Shown: positions 20,700 through 31,791, counted from the stretch's first letter. The stretch is DNA of 64,000 bases from Gottschalkia purinilytica (GCF_001190785.1 NZ_LGSS01000010.1:62001-126000), one strand, 5' to 3'. Notes: generated by a model not told the origin, from the letters alone. Made by a program: numbers and translations.

Positions 20700-20800
20700 A
20701 GTGCGGAGAAATGCAGTGACTTTATCTGTTATTTAAATAACAGATAAAGACTGTTTATATATATGCATTTTGTGCACTACGACATCTTAGTTTTGTCGAG
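20700..20800 (+). promoter_or_regulatory. structured leader upstream of rpsG
   Basis: A perfect 30-nt palindrome (20720-20749) gives a 15-bp arm on each side of its centre. It is nested inside ATGCA (20711-20715)/TGCAT (20764-20768) and AGTGC (20700-20704)/GCACT (20774-20778). A second hairpin CGACA (20780-20784)/TGTCG (20794-20798) follows. No T-tract. It sits in the 162-nt rpsL-rpsG gap, where S7 regulates translation in E. coli; I do not recognise the fold and the link to S7 is inference. Confidence 0.7.
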
Positions 20801-20842
20801 TACCTATGATCTAATCTTTGAATAGTTAAGGAGGGAAGAAGC

Positions 20843-21313
20843 GTGCCAAGAAAAGGACATGTGCCAAAAAGAAGTGTTATGCCTGATCCGATTTATAAAG
20901 ATAAGGTTATAACTAAGTTAGTAAATCAAATAATGTTAGATGGTAAAAAAGGTAAAGCTCAAAAAATAGTATATGGTGCACTTGATTATGTAAAAGAGCA
21001 AACTGGAGAAGAGCCTATAGAAGTATTCTACAGAGCTTTAAATAACATAATGCCTGTATTAGAGGTTAAAGCAAGACGTGTTGGTGGAGCAACTTATCAA
21101 GTACCTATAGAAGTAAGACCAGATAGAAGAGAAACTATAGGATTAAGATGGCTTGTTGACTACTCTAGAAAAAGAGGAGAAAGAACTATGGTTCAAAAAC
21201 TAGCTAAAGAACTTTTAGATGCTGCTAACAATACAGGAGCAAGTGTTAAAAAGAAAGAAGATACTCATAAAATGGCAGAGGCTAATAAAGCTTTCGCACA
21301 TTACAGATGGTAA
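20843..21313 (+). CDS. rpsG: 30S ribosomal protein S7
   Basis: A 156-aa S7, primary binder of the 16S 3' domain. Conserved [42 protein letters not shown] and [15 protein letters not shown] are visible. GTG start 20843 with AAGGAGGGAAG upstream. fusA follows after 92 nt. See the leader at 20700-20800. Confidence 0.96.
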   Translation: MPRKGHVPKRSVMPDPIYKDKVITKLVNQIMLDGKKGKAQKIVYGALDYVKEQTGEEPIEVFYRALNNIMPVLEVKARRVGGATYQVPIEVRPDRRETIGLRWLVDYSRKRGERTMVQKLAKELLDAANNTGASVKKKEDTHKMAEANKAFAHYRW

Positions 21314-21405
21314 TAAGAAAGATACTGTCGAAAATATGATTATAAATATATTTTGCGGAAAACCTATATGCAGTGTTGTAAACAGTAGAAGAAAGGAGGA
21401 ATACT

Positions 21406-23472
21406 GTGCCTAGAGAATTTTCCCTAGAAAAAACTAGAAACATCGGTATCATGGCTCACATTGATGCTGGAAAAACAACAACTACCGAAAGAATTTTGTT
21501 CTATACAGGAAGAACTCATAAGATAGGTGAGACTCATGAAGGTTCAGCTACTATGGACTGGATGGAGCAAGAACAAGAAAGAGGAATTACTATAACTTCT
21601 GCGGCTACTACAGCTCAATGGAAGAATCATAGAGTAAATATCATAGATACGCCAGGACACGTGGATTTCACTGTTGAAGTAGAAAGATCTCTTCGTGTTC
21701 TCGATGGTGCAGTAGCAGTTTTCTGTGCAAAAGGTGGAGTTGAGCCGCAATCAGAAACTGTTTGGCGTCAAGCAGATAAATATGGAGTACCACGTTTAGC
21801 ATTTGTAAACAAAATGGATATATTAGGTGCTGATTTTTATAGAGCAGTTGATATGATGAAAGAGAGATTAAGAACTAACGCTGTTCCACTTCAATTACCT
21901 ATAGGTAAGGAAGATACTTTTGTTGGAATGGTTGACCTTGTAAATATGAATGCTATTGTTTACAAAGATGATCTTGGAATGCAATTTGATGTAGTAGAAA
22001 TACCTGAAGACATGAAAGCTGAAGCAGAAGAATATAGAGAGGCTTTATTAGAAGCTATAGCTGATCAAAATGAAGAGCTTATGATGAAGTACTTAGAAGG
22101 AGAAGAAATTAGTGTAGATGAAATTAAAGATGCAATAAGAAAAGCTACACTATCAGTACAAATAACTCCTGTTTTCTGTGGATCAGCGTATAAAAACAAA
22201 GGTGTTCAATCATTACTAGATGGTGTTATAGACTTCATGCCAGCACCTACAGATGTTGCATCTATAAAAGGAGTTAAGCCTAACTCAGATGAAGAAGATG
22301 AAAGACATTCATCTGATGAAGAACCATTTGCTGCATTAGCATTTAAAATTATGACTGACCCTTATGTTGGTAAGTTAGCCTTTTTCAGAGTTTATTCTGG
22401 AATTCTTGAATCAGGTTCATATGTATTAAACTCAACAAAAGGTAAAAAAGAAAGAATCGGTCGTATACTACAAATGCATGCTAATAAAAGAGAAGAAATC
22501 GAAAGAGTTTATTCTGGAGATATAGCAGCAGCAGTAGGTCTTAAAGATACAACTACTGGAGATACTCTTTGTGATGAAAATCATCCAATTATACTAGAAT
22601 CAATGGAATTCCCAGAACCAGTTATTGAGGTTGCTATAGAGCCAAAAACTAAAGCTGGTCAAGATAAAATGGGTATAGCTTTAGCAAAATTAGCTGAAGA
22701 AGATCCTACTTTTAGAACTTATACTAATCAAGAAACTGGTCAAACAATCATTGGTGGTATGGGTGAGCTTCACTTAGAGATTATCGTAGATAGACTTTTA
22801 AGAGAGTTCAAAGTTGAAGCTAATGTAGGTAGTCCACAAGTAGCTTATAAAGAATCAATTACTAAGCCAGCCGATGTTGAAGCTAAATATGCTAGACAAT
22901 CTGGTGGTCGTGGACAATATGGTCATGTTAAAATTAAGATGGAACCAAGAGAACCTGGTGAAGGTTATGAGTTTGTTAATAAGATAACTGGAGGAGCTAT
23001 TCCTAAAGAATATATTCCAGCTGTTGATAATGGTATCCAAGAAGCTATGCAAAATGGTATATTAGCAGGATATCCAGTATTAGACTTTAGAGTTACACTT
23101 TATGATGGTTCATATCATGATGTTGACTCTTCAGAAATGGCATTTAAAATTGCCGGTTCTATGGCATTTAAAGAGGGTATGAAAAAAGCTAGTCCAGTAA
23201 TTCTTGAACCATACATGAGAGTTGAAGTTACTGTACCAGAAGAGTACATGGGAGATGTTATCGGAGACTTAAACTCAAGAAGAGGTAGAGTTGAAGGTAT
23301 GGAATCAAGATCAGGTGCTCAAATTATCAGAGCATTTGTACCACTTTCAGAAATGTTTGGATATGCAACAGACCTTCGTTCAAATACTCAAGGTCGTGGA
23401 ACGTATTCAATGGTATTTGATCATTATGAATCACTTCCAAATAGTATAGCTGAAAAAATAATGAATAAATAA
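21406..23472 (+). CDS. fusA: elongation factor G
   Basis: Translocation GTPase, 688 aa, full length. G1 [15 protein letters not shown] near residue 17, switch REQ-type segment [14 protein letters not shown]3 DTPGHVDF, G4 NKMD, G5 GSAYKNKG; domains II-V follow with [10 protein letters not shown] and [12 protein letters not shown] start 21406 with AAAGGAGGAATACT upstream. It lies in the standard str-operon order rpsL-rpsG-fusA-tuf. Confidence 0.97.
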   Translation: MPREFSLEKTRNIGIMAHIDAGKTTTTERILFYTGRTHKIGETHEGSATMDWMEQEQERGITITSAATTAQWKNHRVNIIDTPGHVDFTVEVERSLRVLDGAVAVFCAKGGVEPQSETVWRQADKYGVPRLAFVNKMDILGADFYRAVDMMKERLRTNAVPLQLPIGKEDTFVGMVDLVNMNAIVYKDDLGMQFDVVEIPEDMKAEAEEYREALLEAIADQNEELMMKYLEGEEISVDEIKDAIRKATLSVQITPVFCGSAYKNKGVQSLLDGVIDFMPAPTDVASIKGVKPNSDEEDERHSSDEEPFAALAFKIMTDPYVGKLAFFRVYSGILESGSYVLNSTKGKKERIGRILQMHANKREEIERVYSGDIAAAVGLKDTTTGDTLCDENHPIILESMEFPEPVIEVAIEPKTKAGQDKMGIALAKLAEEDPTFRTYTNQETGQTIIGGMGELHLEIIVDRLLREFKVEANVGSPQVAYKESITKPADVEAKYARQSGGRGQYGHVKIKMEPREPGEGYEFVNKITGGAIPKEYIPAVDNGIQEAMQNGILAGYPVLDFRVTLYDGSYHDVDSSEMAFKIAGSMAFKEGMKKASPVILEPYMRVEVTVPEEYMGDVIGDLNSRRGRVEGMESRSGAQIIRAFVPLSEMFGYATDLRSNTQGRGTYSMVFDHYESLPNSIAEKIMNK

Positions 23473-23516
23473 TTTAAATAAATTTTAATTTTGTATAAAG
23501 GTAAGGAGGAATAAAA

Positions 23517-24710
23517 ATGGGAAAAGCAAAATTTGAAAGAAATAAGCCACACGTAAACATAGGAACAATAGGACACGTTGACCACGGTAAAACAACATTA
23601 ACAGCAGCAATCACAATCGTATTAAACAAAAGATTTGGAACAGGAGAAGGAGTAGCATACGATAATATAGATAAAGCTCCAGAAGAAAGAGAAAGAGGAA
23701 TAACAATATCAACATCACACGTTGAATATGAAACAGATGCTAGACACTATGCACACGTAGACTGTCCAGGCCATGCTGACTACGTAAAGAACATGATTAC
23801 AGGAGCAGCACAAATGGACGGAGCTATCTTAGTATGTTCAGCAGCAGATGGTCCAATGCCACAAACAAGAGAGCATATATTACTATCAAAACAAGTAGGA
23901 GTACCTAAAATAGTAGTATTCTTAAACAAAGCAGACATGGTAAACGACGAAGAACTAATCGAACTAGTAGAAATGGAAGTAAGAGAATTATTAAGCGAAT
24001 ATGAATTCGATGGAGATAACACACCAATCGTAGTAGGATCAGCATTAAAAGCAGTAGAAGATCCAGACGGAGAATGGGGAGACAAAATCGTAGAATTAAT
24101 GAAAGTAGTAGACGAAACAATCCCAACACCAGAAAGAGATACAGACAAAACATTCTTAATGCCAGTAGAAGACGTATTCTCAATTACAGGTAGAGGAACA
24201 GTTGCAACAGGAAGAGTAGAAAGAGGAGTATTAAAAGTACAAGATAACTTAGAAATCATAGGATTAACAGAAGAATCAAGAACAGTAGTATGTACAGGAA
24301 TTGAAATGTTCAGAAAGTTATTAGACGAAGCGCAAGCAGGAGATAACATAGGAGCATTATTAAGAGGTGTGCAAAGAGACGAGATCGAAAGAGGTCAAGT
24401 ATTAGCAAAACCAGGAACAATAACACCACATACAAAATTTAAGTCAGAAGTATACGTATTAGGAAAAGAAGAAGGTGGAAGACATACACCATTCTTTGAT
24501 GGATACAGACCACAATTCTACTTCAGAACAACAGACGTAACAGGATCAATCAAATTAAATGAAGGCGTAGAAATGGTAATGCCAGGAGATAACGCAACAT
24601 TCACAATAGAATTAATAACACCAATTGCGATGGAAGAAGGATTAAGATTCGCTATTCGTGAAGGTGGTAGAACAGTAGGAGCTGGAGTAGTTACTGAGAT
24701 CTTAGGATAA
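23517..24710 (+). CDS. tuf: elongation factor Tu, copy 2
   Basis: Same 397-aa protein as copy 1 at 7166-8359 with the same DNA sequence wherever compared, including synonymous positions. Identity starts just before the ATG (TAAGGAGGA.TAAAAATG in both) and stops a few bases after the TAA, so only the gene is homogenised. This copy is in the classical str-operon position after fusA. Confidence 0.98.
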   Translation: MGKAKFERNKPHVNIGTIGHVDHGKTTLTAAITIVLNKRFGTGEGVAYDNIDKAPEERERGITISTSHVEYETDARHYAHVDCPGHADYVKNMITGAAQMDGAILVCSAADGPMPQTREHILLSKQVGVPKIVVFLNKADMVNDEELIELVEMEVRELLSEYEFDGDNTPIVVGSALKAVEDPDGEWGDKIVELMKVVDETIPTPERDTDKTFLMPVEDVFSITGRGTVATGRVERGVLKVQDNLEIIGLTEESRTVVCTGIEMFRKLLDEAQAGDNIGALLRGVQRDEIERGQVLAKPGTITPHTKFKSEVYVLGKEEGGRHTPFFDGYRPQFYFRTTDVTGSIKLNEGVEMVMPGDNATFTIELITPIAMEEGLRFAIREGGRTVGAGVVTEILG

Positions 24711-24762
24711 TTTTTAGTGACTCAAAGCTTTTAAATAAATAGATAGATTTAATATTAGTATT

Positions 24763-24794
24763 TGTGTAACAACGTATATAAATGTGTAACAACG
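24763..24794 (+). repeat. direct repeat TGTGTAACAACG, two copies 20 nt apart
   Basis: TGTGTAACAACG occurs at 24763-24774 and 24783-24794, start-to-start 20 nt (about two helical turns), in the non-coding DNA between tuf copy 2 and its terminator. It could be a protein-binding site or chance; function unknown. Confidence 0.6.
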
Positions 24795-24816
24795 GCTAGA
24801 ATTCAAATAGATGAAT

Positions 24817-24850
24817 AAAGGAGAGGGGTATACCCTCTCTTTTATTATTA
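24817..24850 (+). terminator. intrinsic terminator after tuf copy 2
   Basis: Stem GAGAGGG (24821-24827)/CCCTCTC (24833-24839) with flanking A-T pairs, loop GTATA, followed by TTTTATTATT. Confidence 0.88.
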
Positions 24851-24886
24851 AACTTAGAAAAAAATAAAAAAAATTTATAAAAAGGC

Positions 24887-24915
24887 TTGAGTTTTATAGA
24901 GATATACTATAAAAT
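24887..24915 (+). promoter_or_regulatory. candidate sigma-A promoter of the S10 superoperon
   Basis: TTGAGT (24887-24892), 17-nt spacer, TAAAAT (24910-24915). A structured leader starts just after it. Confidence 0.6.
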
Positions 24916-24924
24916 AGTATGGTA

Positions 24925-25107
24925 TGTGGTTGACATGCGATGAGACAAAAGGTTGCTTAGATATTTAGAACTAAGGTAATTTTTGTTGAGAATGTCCGGC
25001 TTAGAATCGGGCGACAGGTTGCCGAGGTAATTTACCGTTTAAATACAACACACCCGGTTGAGTGTATCGGCGATCATTGTCGCATGTAGGATATTAGCAT
25101 GCGATAG
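24925..25107 (+). promoter_or_regulatory. structured 5' leader of rpsJ operon with alternative pairings
   Basis: About 180 nt, visibly richer in G+C than the surroundings. ACATGCGA (24933-24940) can pair with TCGCATGT (25080-25087), closing the leader. The same TCGCATG can instead pair with CATGCGA (25098-25104), giving a hairpin right before the Shine-Dalgarno AAGGAGGG (25108-25115). Inner hairpins include TTGCTTAG/CTAAGGTAA (about 24953-24982), TGTCCG...CGGGCGACA (about 24994-25016) and GGTAATTTACC (25026-25036). Firmicutes S10 operons are often controlled by r-protein leaders; the ligand here is not known. Confidence 0.7.
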
Positions 25108-25122
25108 AAGGAGGGAATTTTA

Positions 25123-25434
25123 ATGTCAAACAAACAAAAAATTAGAATTAGATTAAAAGCTTATGATCATGAGTTACTTGACTCATCAGCACAAAAAATT
25201 GTAGAAACTGCTAAGAGAACAGGTGCTAACGTTTCAGGACCTATACCTCTTCCAACAGAAAAACAAGTTATTACAATTTTAAGAGCTGTACACAAGTACA
25301 AAGACTCTAGAGAGCAATTTGAACAAAGAACTCATAAGAGATTAATTGATATTCTAAGCCCTACATCAAAGACAGTTGACTCTCTAATGAGACTTAACTT
25401 ACCAGCAGGTGTAGATATAGAAATTAAATTATAA
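25123..25434 (+). CDS. rpsJ: 30S ribosomal protein S10
   Basis: A 103-aa S10 (also NusE). Begins [20 protein letters not shown]; the ribosome-binding loop [17 protein letters not shown] and the C-terminal strand are normal. ATG 25123 with AAGGAGGG. First gene of a run of ribosomal genes to rplQ at 40774. Confidence 0.97.
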   Translation: MSNKQKIRIRLKAYDHELLDSSAQKIVETAKRTGANVSGPIPLPTEKQVITILRAVHKYKDSREQFEQRTHKRLIDILSPTSKTVDSLMRLNLPAGVDIEIKL

Positions 25435-25513
25435 GTAGAGATAAAACAAACACTCTGCTTAGTATGATTACACAATAGTGTAATCCGCTGTAAGACTTTA
25501 GGAGGTGTTTAGT

Positions 25514-26146
25514 GTGAAAACAATATTAGGTAAAAAAATTGGTATGACTCAGATATTTACTGAAGATGGAACAGTTATACCTGTTACAGTAGTCGAAGCA
25601 GGACCTATAGTAGTTGTTCAAAAGAAAACTGTAGAAAAAGATGGATACAATGCTATACAAATAGGTTATGGTGAAGTTAAAGAGAGAAGAATAAACAAGC
25701 CATTAAAAGGTCATTTCGATAAATCAAATCTTAACTATAAAAAAGTTTTAAGAGAAGTTAGATTAGAAAACGTGGACCAATATGAGGTAGGACAAGAAAT
25801 AAAAGCTGATGTCTTCGCTGAAGGCGATAAAATAGACGTAAGTGGTGTTTCAAAAGGTAAAGGATTCCAAGGTTCTATTAAAAGACATAATCAAAGTAGA
25901 GGACCAATGAGTCACGGTTCTAAATACCATAGAGGAGTAGGAGCTTTAAGTGCGGCTACTTATCCTGGAAGAGTATTTAAAGGAAGAAAGTTACCAGGTC
26001 ATATGGGACACGAAAATGTAACAGTTCAAAACCTTGAAGTAGTAAGAGTAGACTCTGAAAAGAACTACATTTTAGTTAGAGGAGCTGTTCCAGGACCAAA
26101 AGGTGGATTATTAACAATAAAACAAAGCGTTAAAGCTTCAAAATAA
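25514..26146 (+). CDS. rplC: 50S ribosomal protein L3
   Basis: A 210-aa L3 that folds near the peptidyl transferase centre. I chose GTG 25514 ([15 protein letters not shown]) with AGGAGG 8 nt upstream; the open frame reaches GTG 25505, which overlaps that site. The central extension [19 protein letters not shown] contains the methylated-Gln/W-loop region. Confidence 0.96.
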   Translation: MKTILGKKIGMTQIFTEDGTVIPVTVVEAGPIVVVQKKTVEKDGYNAIQIGYGEVKERRINKPLKGHFDKSNLNYKKVLREVRLENVDQYEVGQEIKADVFAEGDKIDVSGVSKGKGFQGSIKRHNQSRGPMSHGSKYHRGVGALSAATYPGRVFKGRKLPGHMGHENVTVQNLEVVRVDSEKNYILVRGAVPGPKGGLLTIKQSVKASK

Positions 26147-26176
26147 GGTAAGTTCTGAAGAAAGGAGGATGTTACT

Positions 26177-26800
26177 ATGCCTAAGGTAGCATTATATAAC
26201 GTATCAGGTCAACAGATTGGCGATATAGAATTGAGTGATGCTGTATTTGGAGTTGAAGTTAATGAGCACGTAATATACGAAGTTGTTAAAAGTCAACTTG
26301 CAAATAAAAGACAAGGAACTCAATCAGCTAAAACAAGAGCAGAAGTAAGAGGTGGCGGTAGAAAGCCATGGAGACAAAAAGGAACAGGTAGAGCTCGTCA
26401 AGGAAGTATAAGAGCCCCACAATGGGTAGGTGGTGGAGTTGTATTTGCTCCGAAACCAAGAGACTATAGCTATAAAGTACCTAAAAAAGTTAGAAAACTA
26501 GCTATGAAGTGTGCTTTAAGTTCAAAAGTAGAAAATAGTGAAATAATAGTTCTAGATGAATTAAGTTTAGCGCAACCAAAAACAAAAGATATGGTAAATA
26601 TATTAAAAAGCGTAAACTCAGCTAAAAAAGCATTAGTTGTAATGGCTGAAAAAGATGAAAATGTTGTTAAATCAGCTAACAACATTCCAGGAGTAGAAAC
26701 TACATTAGTTAATACTTTAAACGTATATGATATATTAAAATATGATTCTTTCATAATAACTAAGGAAGCTGTTAAAAAAGTGGAGGAGGTGTATGCATAA
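26177..26800 (+). CDS. rplD: 50S ribosomal protein L4
   Basis: A 207-aa L4, early assembly protein lining the exit tunnel. The tunnel loop reads [20 protein letters not shown]. The last base of its stop is the A of the rplW start, so the two are coupled. In E. coli L4 represses the S10 operon; the leader before rpsJ is a natural candidate target. Confidence 0.96.
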   Translation: MPKVALYNVSGQQIGDIELSDAVFGVEVNEHVIYEVVKSQLANKRQGTQSAKTRAEVRGGGRKPWRQKGTGRARQGSIRAPQWVGGGVVFAPKPRDYSYKVPKKVRKLAMKCALSSKVENSEIIVLDELSLAQPKTKDMVNILKSVNSAKKALVVMAEKDENVVKSANNIPGVETTLVNTLNVYDILKYDSFIITKEAVKKVEEVYA

Positions 26801-27090
26801 TGCGTAGCCCACACGACATTATCATAAAGCCAGTTGTTACTGAGCAAAGTATGAGCAACATGTCAGAAGGTAAGTATACTTTTGTTGTTGATAAAAAAGC
26901 TAACAAGACTGAAATAAAAAATGCTATAGAAAAAGTATTCGGAGTTAAAGTAGAACAAGTAAACACTATGAATATGCAAGGTAAAATGAAAAGAATGGGT
27001 GTTCATGTAGGTAGAAGAGCTAGTTGGAAAAAAGCTATCGTTACTTTAACTGCTGACAGTAAAGGCATCGAATTCTTTGAAGGAATGTAA
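26800..27090 (+). CDS. rplW: 50S ribosomal protein L23
   Basis: A 96-aa L23 at the tunnel exit, docking site for SRP and trigger factor. [11 protein letters not shown] and [15 protein letters not shown] are family-typical. Starts at ATG 26800 with GGAGGAGG inside the end of rplD. Confidence 0.96.
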   Translation: MRSPHDIIIKPVVTEQSMSNMSEGKYTFVVDKKANKTEIKNAIEKVFGVKVEQVNTMNMQGKMKRMGVHVGRRASWKKAIVTLTADSKGIEFFEGM

Positions 27091-27123
27091 TTGCAAAGAA
27101 TAAAGTAAGAGGAGGGAACAGAC

Positions 27124-27954
27124 ATGGGTATTAAAAAATTCAAGCCAACATCACCAGGTATTAGGCAAATGACAGTTTCCACTTTTGAAGAAATAACAAA
27201 GTCGGAACCGGAAAAATCATTAACTGTTAACCTAACTAGAAAAGCCGGTAGGAATGCTCATGGTAAAATAACAGTTCGCCATAGAGGTGGTGGAGCTAAA
27301 AGAAAATATAGAGTTATAGATTTCAAAAGAAATAAAGATGGCATACCGGGAAAAGTTGCTTCTATAGAATATGATCCAAATAGATCAGCAAATATTGCTT
27401 TAATTAACTATGTAGATGGTGAAAAAAGATATATAATTGCTCCACATGGATTAAACGTAGGAGATGTTATAGAATCAGGTGTAGATGCAGATATCAAAGT
27501 AGGTAATGCATTACCACTTAAGAATATTCCAGTAGGTACTGTTGTTCATAACATAGAATTAAAGGCTGGAAAAGGTGCTCAATTAGTAAGATCTGCTGGT
27601 AATTCAGCTCAATTGATGGCTAAAGAAGGAAATTATGCTCAATTAAGACTTCCATCAGGAGAATTTAGATTAATAAGAGTTGAGTGTAGAGCTACAATTG
27701 GTCAAGTTGGAAACATTGATCATGAAAATATCACAATAGGTAAAGCTGGTAGAAAGAGACATATGGGATTCAGACCAACTGTTAGAGGTAGTGTTATGAA
27801 CCCTAATGACCATCCACACGGTGGTGGTGAAGGTAGAACACCTATCGGTAGACCGTCTCCAGTTACACCATGGGGTAAACCAGCACTTGGATATAAAACT
27901 CGTAAGAAAAATAAAAAATCAGACAAATACATCGTTAGAAGTAGAAAAAAATAG
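27124..27954 (+). CDS. rplB: 50S ribosomal protein L2
   Basis: A 276-aa L2, essential for subunit joining. Conserved [19 protein letters not shown] near residue 42 and the C-terminal [18 protein letters not shown] with the catalytic-centre His. ATG 27124 with GAGGAGGG upstream. Confidence 0.97.
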   Translation: MGIKKFKPTSPGIRQMTVSTFEEITKSEPEKSLTVNLTRKAGRNAHGKITVRHRGGGAKRKYRVIDFKRNKDGIPGKVASIEYDPNRSANIALINYVDGEKRYIIAPHGLNVGDVIESGVDADIKVGNALPLKNIPVGTVVHNIELKAGKGAQLVRSAGNSAQLMAKEGNYAQLRLPSGEFRLIRVECRATIGQVGNIDHENITIGKAGRKRHMGFRPTVRGSVMNPNDHPHGGGEGRTPIGRPSPVTPWGKPALGYKTRKKNKKSDKYIVRSRKK

Positions 27955-28005
27955 TTTTATAGATGTTGCTTAATATAAAAGTATGTGCTGAAAGGAGGAA
28001 CATAA

Positions 28006-28290
28006 ATGGGTAGATCTCTAAAAAAAGGACCATTTTGTGATGGGCACTTATTAAAAAAAGTAGAAGAGTTAAATGAAAAAAATGATAAGAAAGTTATCAA
28101 AACATGGTCACGTCGTTCGACTATATTTCCACAAATGATAGGACACACAATAGCTGTTCACGATGGAAGAAAGCACGTGCCAGTTTATATAACTGAAGAT
28201 ATGGTTGGTCATAAGTTAGGTGAATTTGCTCCTACAAGAACATTCAAAGGACATGCAGGACAAACAGAAAGATCAACTTCATTAAGATAG
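28006..28290 (+). CDS. rpsS: 30S ribosomal protein S19
   Basis: A 94-aa S19 of the 30S head: [57 protein letters not shown] 28006 with AAAGGAGGA upstream. Confidence 0.97.
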   Translation: MGRSLKKGPFCDGHLLKKVEELNEKNDKKVIKTWSRRSTIFPQMIGHTIAVHDGRKHVPVYITEDMVGHKLGEFAPTRTFKGHAGQTERSTSLR

Positions 28291-28311
28291 AAGAAAAAGG
28301 AGGGACTTCGA

Positions 28312-28647
28312 GTGGAAGCTAGAGCTATCGCCAAATATGTGCGTATTGCCCCAAGAAAGGTGAACTTAGTAGCTGCTGAGATAAGAGGTAAAAGTGTTGA
28401 TGAGGCACTTGCTATATTAAAGTTTACACCTAAAAGAGGTGCTAAAATACTAGAAAAAGTTCTAAAATCAGCTGTTGCTAATGCAGAAAATAACTTTGAT
28501 ATGGATAGAGAAACTTTATATATATCGGAAGCATACGCAAATCAAGGACCTACATTAAAAAGATGGAGACCTAGATCGCAAGGTAGAGCGTATCAAATAT
28601 TAAAAAGAACAAGCCACGTAGGTGTAGTTCTTGGAGAAAGAGAATAA
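28312..28647 (+). CDS. rplV: 50S ribosomal protein L22
   Basis: A 111-aa L22. Begins [20 protein letters not shown] from GTG 28312; the tunnel beta-hairpin region [18 protein letters not shown] is intact, with no macrolide-resistance deletion or duplication visible. AAGGAGGGAC upstream. Confidence 0.96.
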   Translation: MEARAIAKYVRIAPRKVNLVAAEIRGKSVDEALAILKFTPKRGAKILEKVLKSAVANAENNFDMDRETLYISEAYANQGPTLKRWRPRSQGRAYQILKRTSHVGVVLGERE

Positions 28648-28668
28648 GACAAGAAGGAGGGATAGTAC

Positions 28669-29337
28669 ATGGGTCAAAAAGTAAATCCACACGGACTTAG
28701 AGTTGGTGTAATAAAGGATTGGGATTCTAAATGGTATGCTGACAAAAAAGATTTTGGAGAATACTTAGTAGAAGACAATAAAATCCGTAAGCACGTTAAA
28801 AAAAGACTATTAATTGCTGGTGTATCAAGAATTGAAATTGAAAGAGCGGCTAATAGAGTTAAAGTTACGATAAATACTGCTAAACCAGGAATGGTTATAG
28901 GTAAAGGCGGTCAAGGAGTAGAGCAACTTAGAAAAGAACTAGAAAAGCTAACTAAGAAAAATGTTTCAGTTAATGTTGAAGAAATAAAAGTTCCGGAATT
29001 AGATGCTCAATTAGTAGCTGAAAATATAGCTGGACAATTAGAAAGAAGAATTTCTTTCAGAAGAGCTATGAAGCAATCTATACAAAGAAGTATGAGAGCA
29101 GGAATTAAAGGTATCAAAACTTCTGTATCAGGAAGACTTGGTGGAGCTGATATGGCTAGAACAGAAGGATATAGTGAAGGAACTATACCACTTCAAACAA
29201 TAAGAGCAGATATTGATTATGGATTTGCTGAAGCAGATACAACTTATGGAAAAATAGGAGTAAAAGTTTGGTTATATAAAGGTGAAGTTCTTCCTACTTC
29301 AAAAGTAGAAAGTAAGGAAAAAAGCACTGAAAAATAA
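28669..29337 (+). CDS. rpsC: 30S ribosomal protein S3
   Basis: A 222-aa S3 with KH domain ([18 protein letters not shown] near residue 68) and C-terminal domain ([19 protein letters not shown]). It lines the mRNA entry channel. ATG 28669 with AAGGAGGGA upstream. Confidence 0.97.
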   Translation: MGQKVNPHGLRVGVIKDWDSKWYADKKDFGEYLVEDNKIRKHVKKRLLIAGVSRIEIERAANRVKVTINTAKPGMVIGKGGQGVEQLRKELEKLTKKNVSVNVEEIKVPELDAQLVAENIAGQLERRISFRRAMKQSIQRSMRAGIKGIKTSVSGRLGGADMARTEGYSEGTIPLQTIRADIDYGFAEADTTYGKIGVKVWLYKGEVLPTSKVESKEKSTEK

Positions 29338-29370
29338 TAACTAAATTGCGTAGGAAGGGAGGAAATAGTT

Positions 29371-29814
29371 ATGTTAATGCCTAAAAGAGTAAAGCGTCGT
29401 AGAGTACACAGAGGTAGAATGACAGGTAAAGCTACTCGTGGAAATAAGATAACTTACGGTGATTATGCATTACAGGCTTTAGAACCAGCTTGGATTACAT
29501 CTAATCAAATAGAAGCTGCCAGAAGAGCTATGACAAGATACGTAAAAAGAGGGGGTAAAATCTGGATTAAGATATTCCCTGATAAACCAATAACTCAAAA
29601 ACCTGCTGAAACTCGTATGGGTTCTGGTAAAGGATCACCAGAATATTGGGTAGCTGTAGTTAAGCCAGGTAGAGTATTATTTGAAATGTCCGGTGTAGCA
29701 GAAGATGTGGCAAGAGAGGCTATGAGACTAGCTATGCATAAACTGCCAATAAAATGTAAATTTATCACACGCCAAGATGCGAATGAAGAGGGTGGTGAAG
29801 CTAATGAAAGCTAA
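29371..29814 (+). CDS. rplP: 50S ribosomal protein L16
   Basis: A 147-aa L16 near the A site. Begins [19 protein letters not shown]; conserved [23 protein letters not shown] 29371 has GGGAGG 8 nt upstream; ATG 29377 is less well spaced. The 3' end overlaps rpmC by 11 nt. Confidence 0.96.
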   Translation: MLMPKRVKRRRVHRGRMTGKATRGNKITYGDYALQALEPAWITSNQIEAARRAMTRYVKRGGKIWIKIFPDKPITQKPAETRMGSGKGSPEYWVAVVKPGRVLFEMSGVAEDVAREAMRLAMHKLPIKCKFITRQDANEEGGEANES

Positions 29815-30007
29815 TGAAGTTCGTGAACTGACTAGTCAAGAGTTAGGAAGTAAATTAGTAGAGTTAAAAACTGAATTATTCAATTTAAGATTTCAATTAG
29901 CTACAGGTCAACTTGATAACCCTATGAGAATAAAAGCAGTTAGAAAAGATATTGCCCGTGTAAAAACTGTAATAAGACAAAGAGAAATACAGGAAGCTAA
30001 CGCATAA
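29804..30007 (+). CDS. rpmC: 50S ribosomal protein L29
   Basis: A 67-aa L29 from ATG 29804 ([15 protein letters not shown]), helical protein at the tunnel exit. The frame is open upstream inside rplP, but family N-termini and GAGGGTGG at about 29788-29795 support this start. Translation is coupled to rplP. Confidence 0.94.
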   Translation: MKANEVRELTSQELGSKLVELKTELFNLRFQLATGQLDNPMRIKAVRKDIARVKTVIRQREIQEANA

Positions 30008-30033
30008 TAGTTTCGAAAGGAGGGCTAACCAAG

Positions 30034-30288
30034 ATGGAAAGAGGAAATAGAAAAGTTAGAACAGGCCGTGTTGTAAGTGACAAAATGGATAAAACTGCAG
30101 TTGTTGCGGTAGAAACTTTTGTGTCACATCCACTTTATGGGAAACAAGTGAAAAGAACAACTAAGTTTAAGTGTCACGATGAAAATAATGAATGTGGAAT
30201 AGGCGATACAGTAAAAATAATGGAAACTAGACCGTTAAGTAGAGAAAAAAGATGGAGACTAGTTGAAATTATAGAAAAAGCTAAGTAA
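30034..30288 (+). CDS. rpsQ: 30S ribosomal protein S17
   Basis: An 84-aa S17, OB-fold primary binder: [61 protein letters not shown] upstream of ATG 30034. Confidence 0.97.
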   Translation: MERGNRKVRTGRVVSDKMDKTAVVAVETFVSHPLYGKQVKRTTKFKCHDENNECGIGDTVKIMETRPLSREKRWRLVEIIEKAK

Positions 30289-30319
30289 TCCTTACGGTTG
30301 TGAAAGGAGGTCATATAAG

Positions 30320-30688
30320 ATGGTTCAAAATGAATCACGTTTAAAAGTTGGAGATAACTCTGGAGCTAAAGAACTATTAGTAATCAGAGTATTAGGTGGA
30401 TCAAATAGAAGATATGCTAACATAGGTGACATAGTAGTTGCTTCAGTTAAAAGTGCAACGCCAGGCGGTGTTGTGAAAAAAGGTGACGTAGTTAAGGCAG
30501 TTGTGGTAAGAACAACTAAAGGAATAAGAAGAAAAGACGGAAGCTACATCAAATTTGATGAAAATGCTGCTGTTGTTATAAAAGAAGATAGATCACCAGT
30601 AGGTACTCGTATCTTTGGACCAGTTTCAAGAGAGCTAAGAGAAGGAAACTTCATGAAAATAATATCATTAGCACCTGAAGTACTATAA
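30320..30688 (+). CDS. rplN: 50S ribosomal protein L14
   Basis: A 122-aa L14 at the subunit interface: [19 protein letters not shown] and [28 protein letters not shown] upstream of ATG 30320. Confidence 0.97.
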   Translation: MVQNESRLKVGDNSGAKELLVIRVLGGSNRRYANIGDIVVASVKSATPGGVVKKGDVVKAVVVRTTKGIRRKDGSYIKFDENAAVVIKEDRSPVGTRIFGPVSRELREGNFMKIISLAPEVL

Positions 30689-30704
30689 GAGGAGGTGTAG
30701 GATA

Positions 30705-31013
30705 ATGCATGTAAAAAAAGGTGATACAGTTGTTGTTATAGCTGGAAAAGATAAAGGTAAAGTAGGAAAAGTGCTAACATCTTTACCAAAGAAAAATAGA
30801 GTTATTGTTGAAGGTGTAAATATAGTTACTAAACACAAAAAACCAACTCAACAAATGCAACAAGGTGGAAGAATTGAACAAGAAGGTGCAATTCATGCAT
30901 CAAATGTAATGTTATATTGTAATAAAGACAAAAAAGGTGTTAAAGTAGGAGCTAAAATAGAGAACGGAAACAAAGTAAGAGTATGTAAAAAATGTGGTGA
31001 AGTTCTAGACTAA
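30705..31013 (+). CDS. rplX: 50S ribosomal protein L24
   Basis: A 102-aa L24 with an N-terminal KOW motif ([18 protein letters not shown]) and a C-terminal CKKC pair. One of two assembly initiators of the large subunit. AGAGGAGGTG upstream of ATG 30705. Confidence 0.96.
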   Translation: MHVKKGDTVVVIAGKDKGKVGKVLTSLPKKNRVIVEGVNIVTKHKKPTQQMQQGGRIEQEGAIHASNVMLYCNKDKKGVKVGAKIENGNKVRVCKKCGEVLD

Positions 31014-31045
31014 TAAGTATTAACGCCGAAAGGAGGTTCACGATA

Positions 31046-31588
31046 ATGACTGCACGTTTAAAAGAAAAATATAGTAAGGAAGTTGTTCCAGCTCTAATGG
31101 AAAAATTCCAATATAAAAATATAATGCAAGTACCAAAATTAGAAAAAATAATTTTAAACATGGGTCTTGGGGAAGCTAGAGAAAACCCAAAAATCCTAGA
31201 ATCAGCAACAGAAGAATTAGGGCTTATAACAGGACAAAAACCTGTAGTAACTAGAGCAAGAAAATCTATTGCTAACTTCAAGCTTCGTGAAGGTATGCCA
31301 GTAGGGGCTAAGGTTACATTAAGAGGAGAAAAAATGTACGAATTCCTTGATAAATTAATGAATATTGCTCTACCAAGGGTAAGAGACTTTAGAGGAGTAT
31401 CTAATACATCTTTCGACGGAAGAGGAAACTACGCTTTAGGTATTAAAGAGCAATTAATTTTCCCTGAAATTGAATATGATAAAGTTGATAGTATAAAAGG
31501 ATTAGATGTTATAGTTGTGACTACAGCTGAAACAGATGAAGAAGCCAAGGAGTTCTTAACTCTTATGGGAATGCCCTTTAAAAAGTAG
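31046..31588 (+). CDS. rplE: 50S ribosomal protein L5
   Basis: A 180-aa L5 that binds 5S r[48 protein letters not shown] 31046 with AAAGGAGG. Confidence 0.97.
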   Translation: MTARLKEKYSKEVVPALMEKFQYKNIMQVPKLEKIILNMGLGEARENPKILESATEELGLITGQKPVVTRARKSIANFKLREGMPVGAKVTLRGEKMYEFLDKLMNIALPRVRDFRGVSNTSFDGRGNYALGIKEQLIFPEIEYDKVDSIKGLDVIVVTTAETDEEAKEFLTLMGMPFKK

Positions 31589-31605
31589 AGAAGGAGGGGA
31601 AACTA

Positions 31606-31791
31606 ATGGCTAAAAAAGCTATGGTAATCAAACAAAAAAGAAAACAAAAGTATAGCTCAAGAGAGTATAATAGATGTAAAATTTGCGGTAGACCTCATGC
31701 TTACTTAAGAAAGTTTGGAATTTGTCGTATTTGCTTTAGAGATTTAGCATATAAAGGTGAAATTCCTGGGGTTAGAAAAGCAAGCTGGTAA
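31606..31791 (+). CDS. rpsZ: 30S ribosomal protein S14, zinc-binding type
   Basis: A 61-aa short S14 with two CxxC pairs, [15 protein letters not shown] and [10 protein letters not shown], which form the zinc site. AAGGAGGGG upstream of ATG 31606. Confidence 0.97.
   Translation: MAKKAMVIKQKRKQKYSSREYNRCKICGRPHAYLRKFGICRICFRDLAYKGEIPGVRKASW

Noticed and set aside
21219-21413. 64-aa plus-strand open frame between rpsG and fusA
   Set aside because: Overlaps the end of rpsG in another frame and has no fitting start signal or family similarity.
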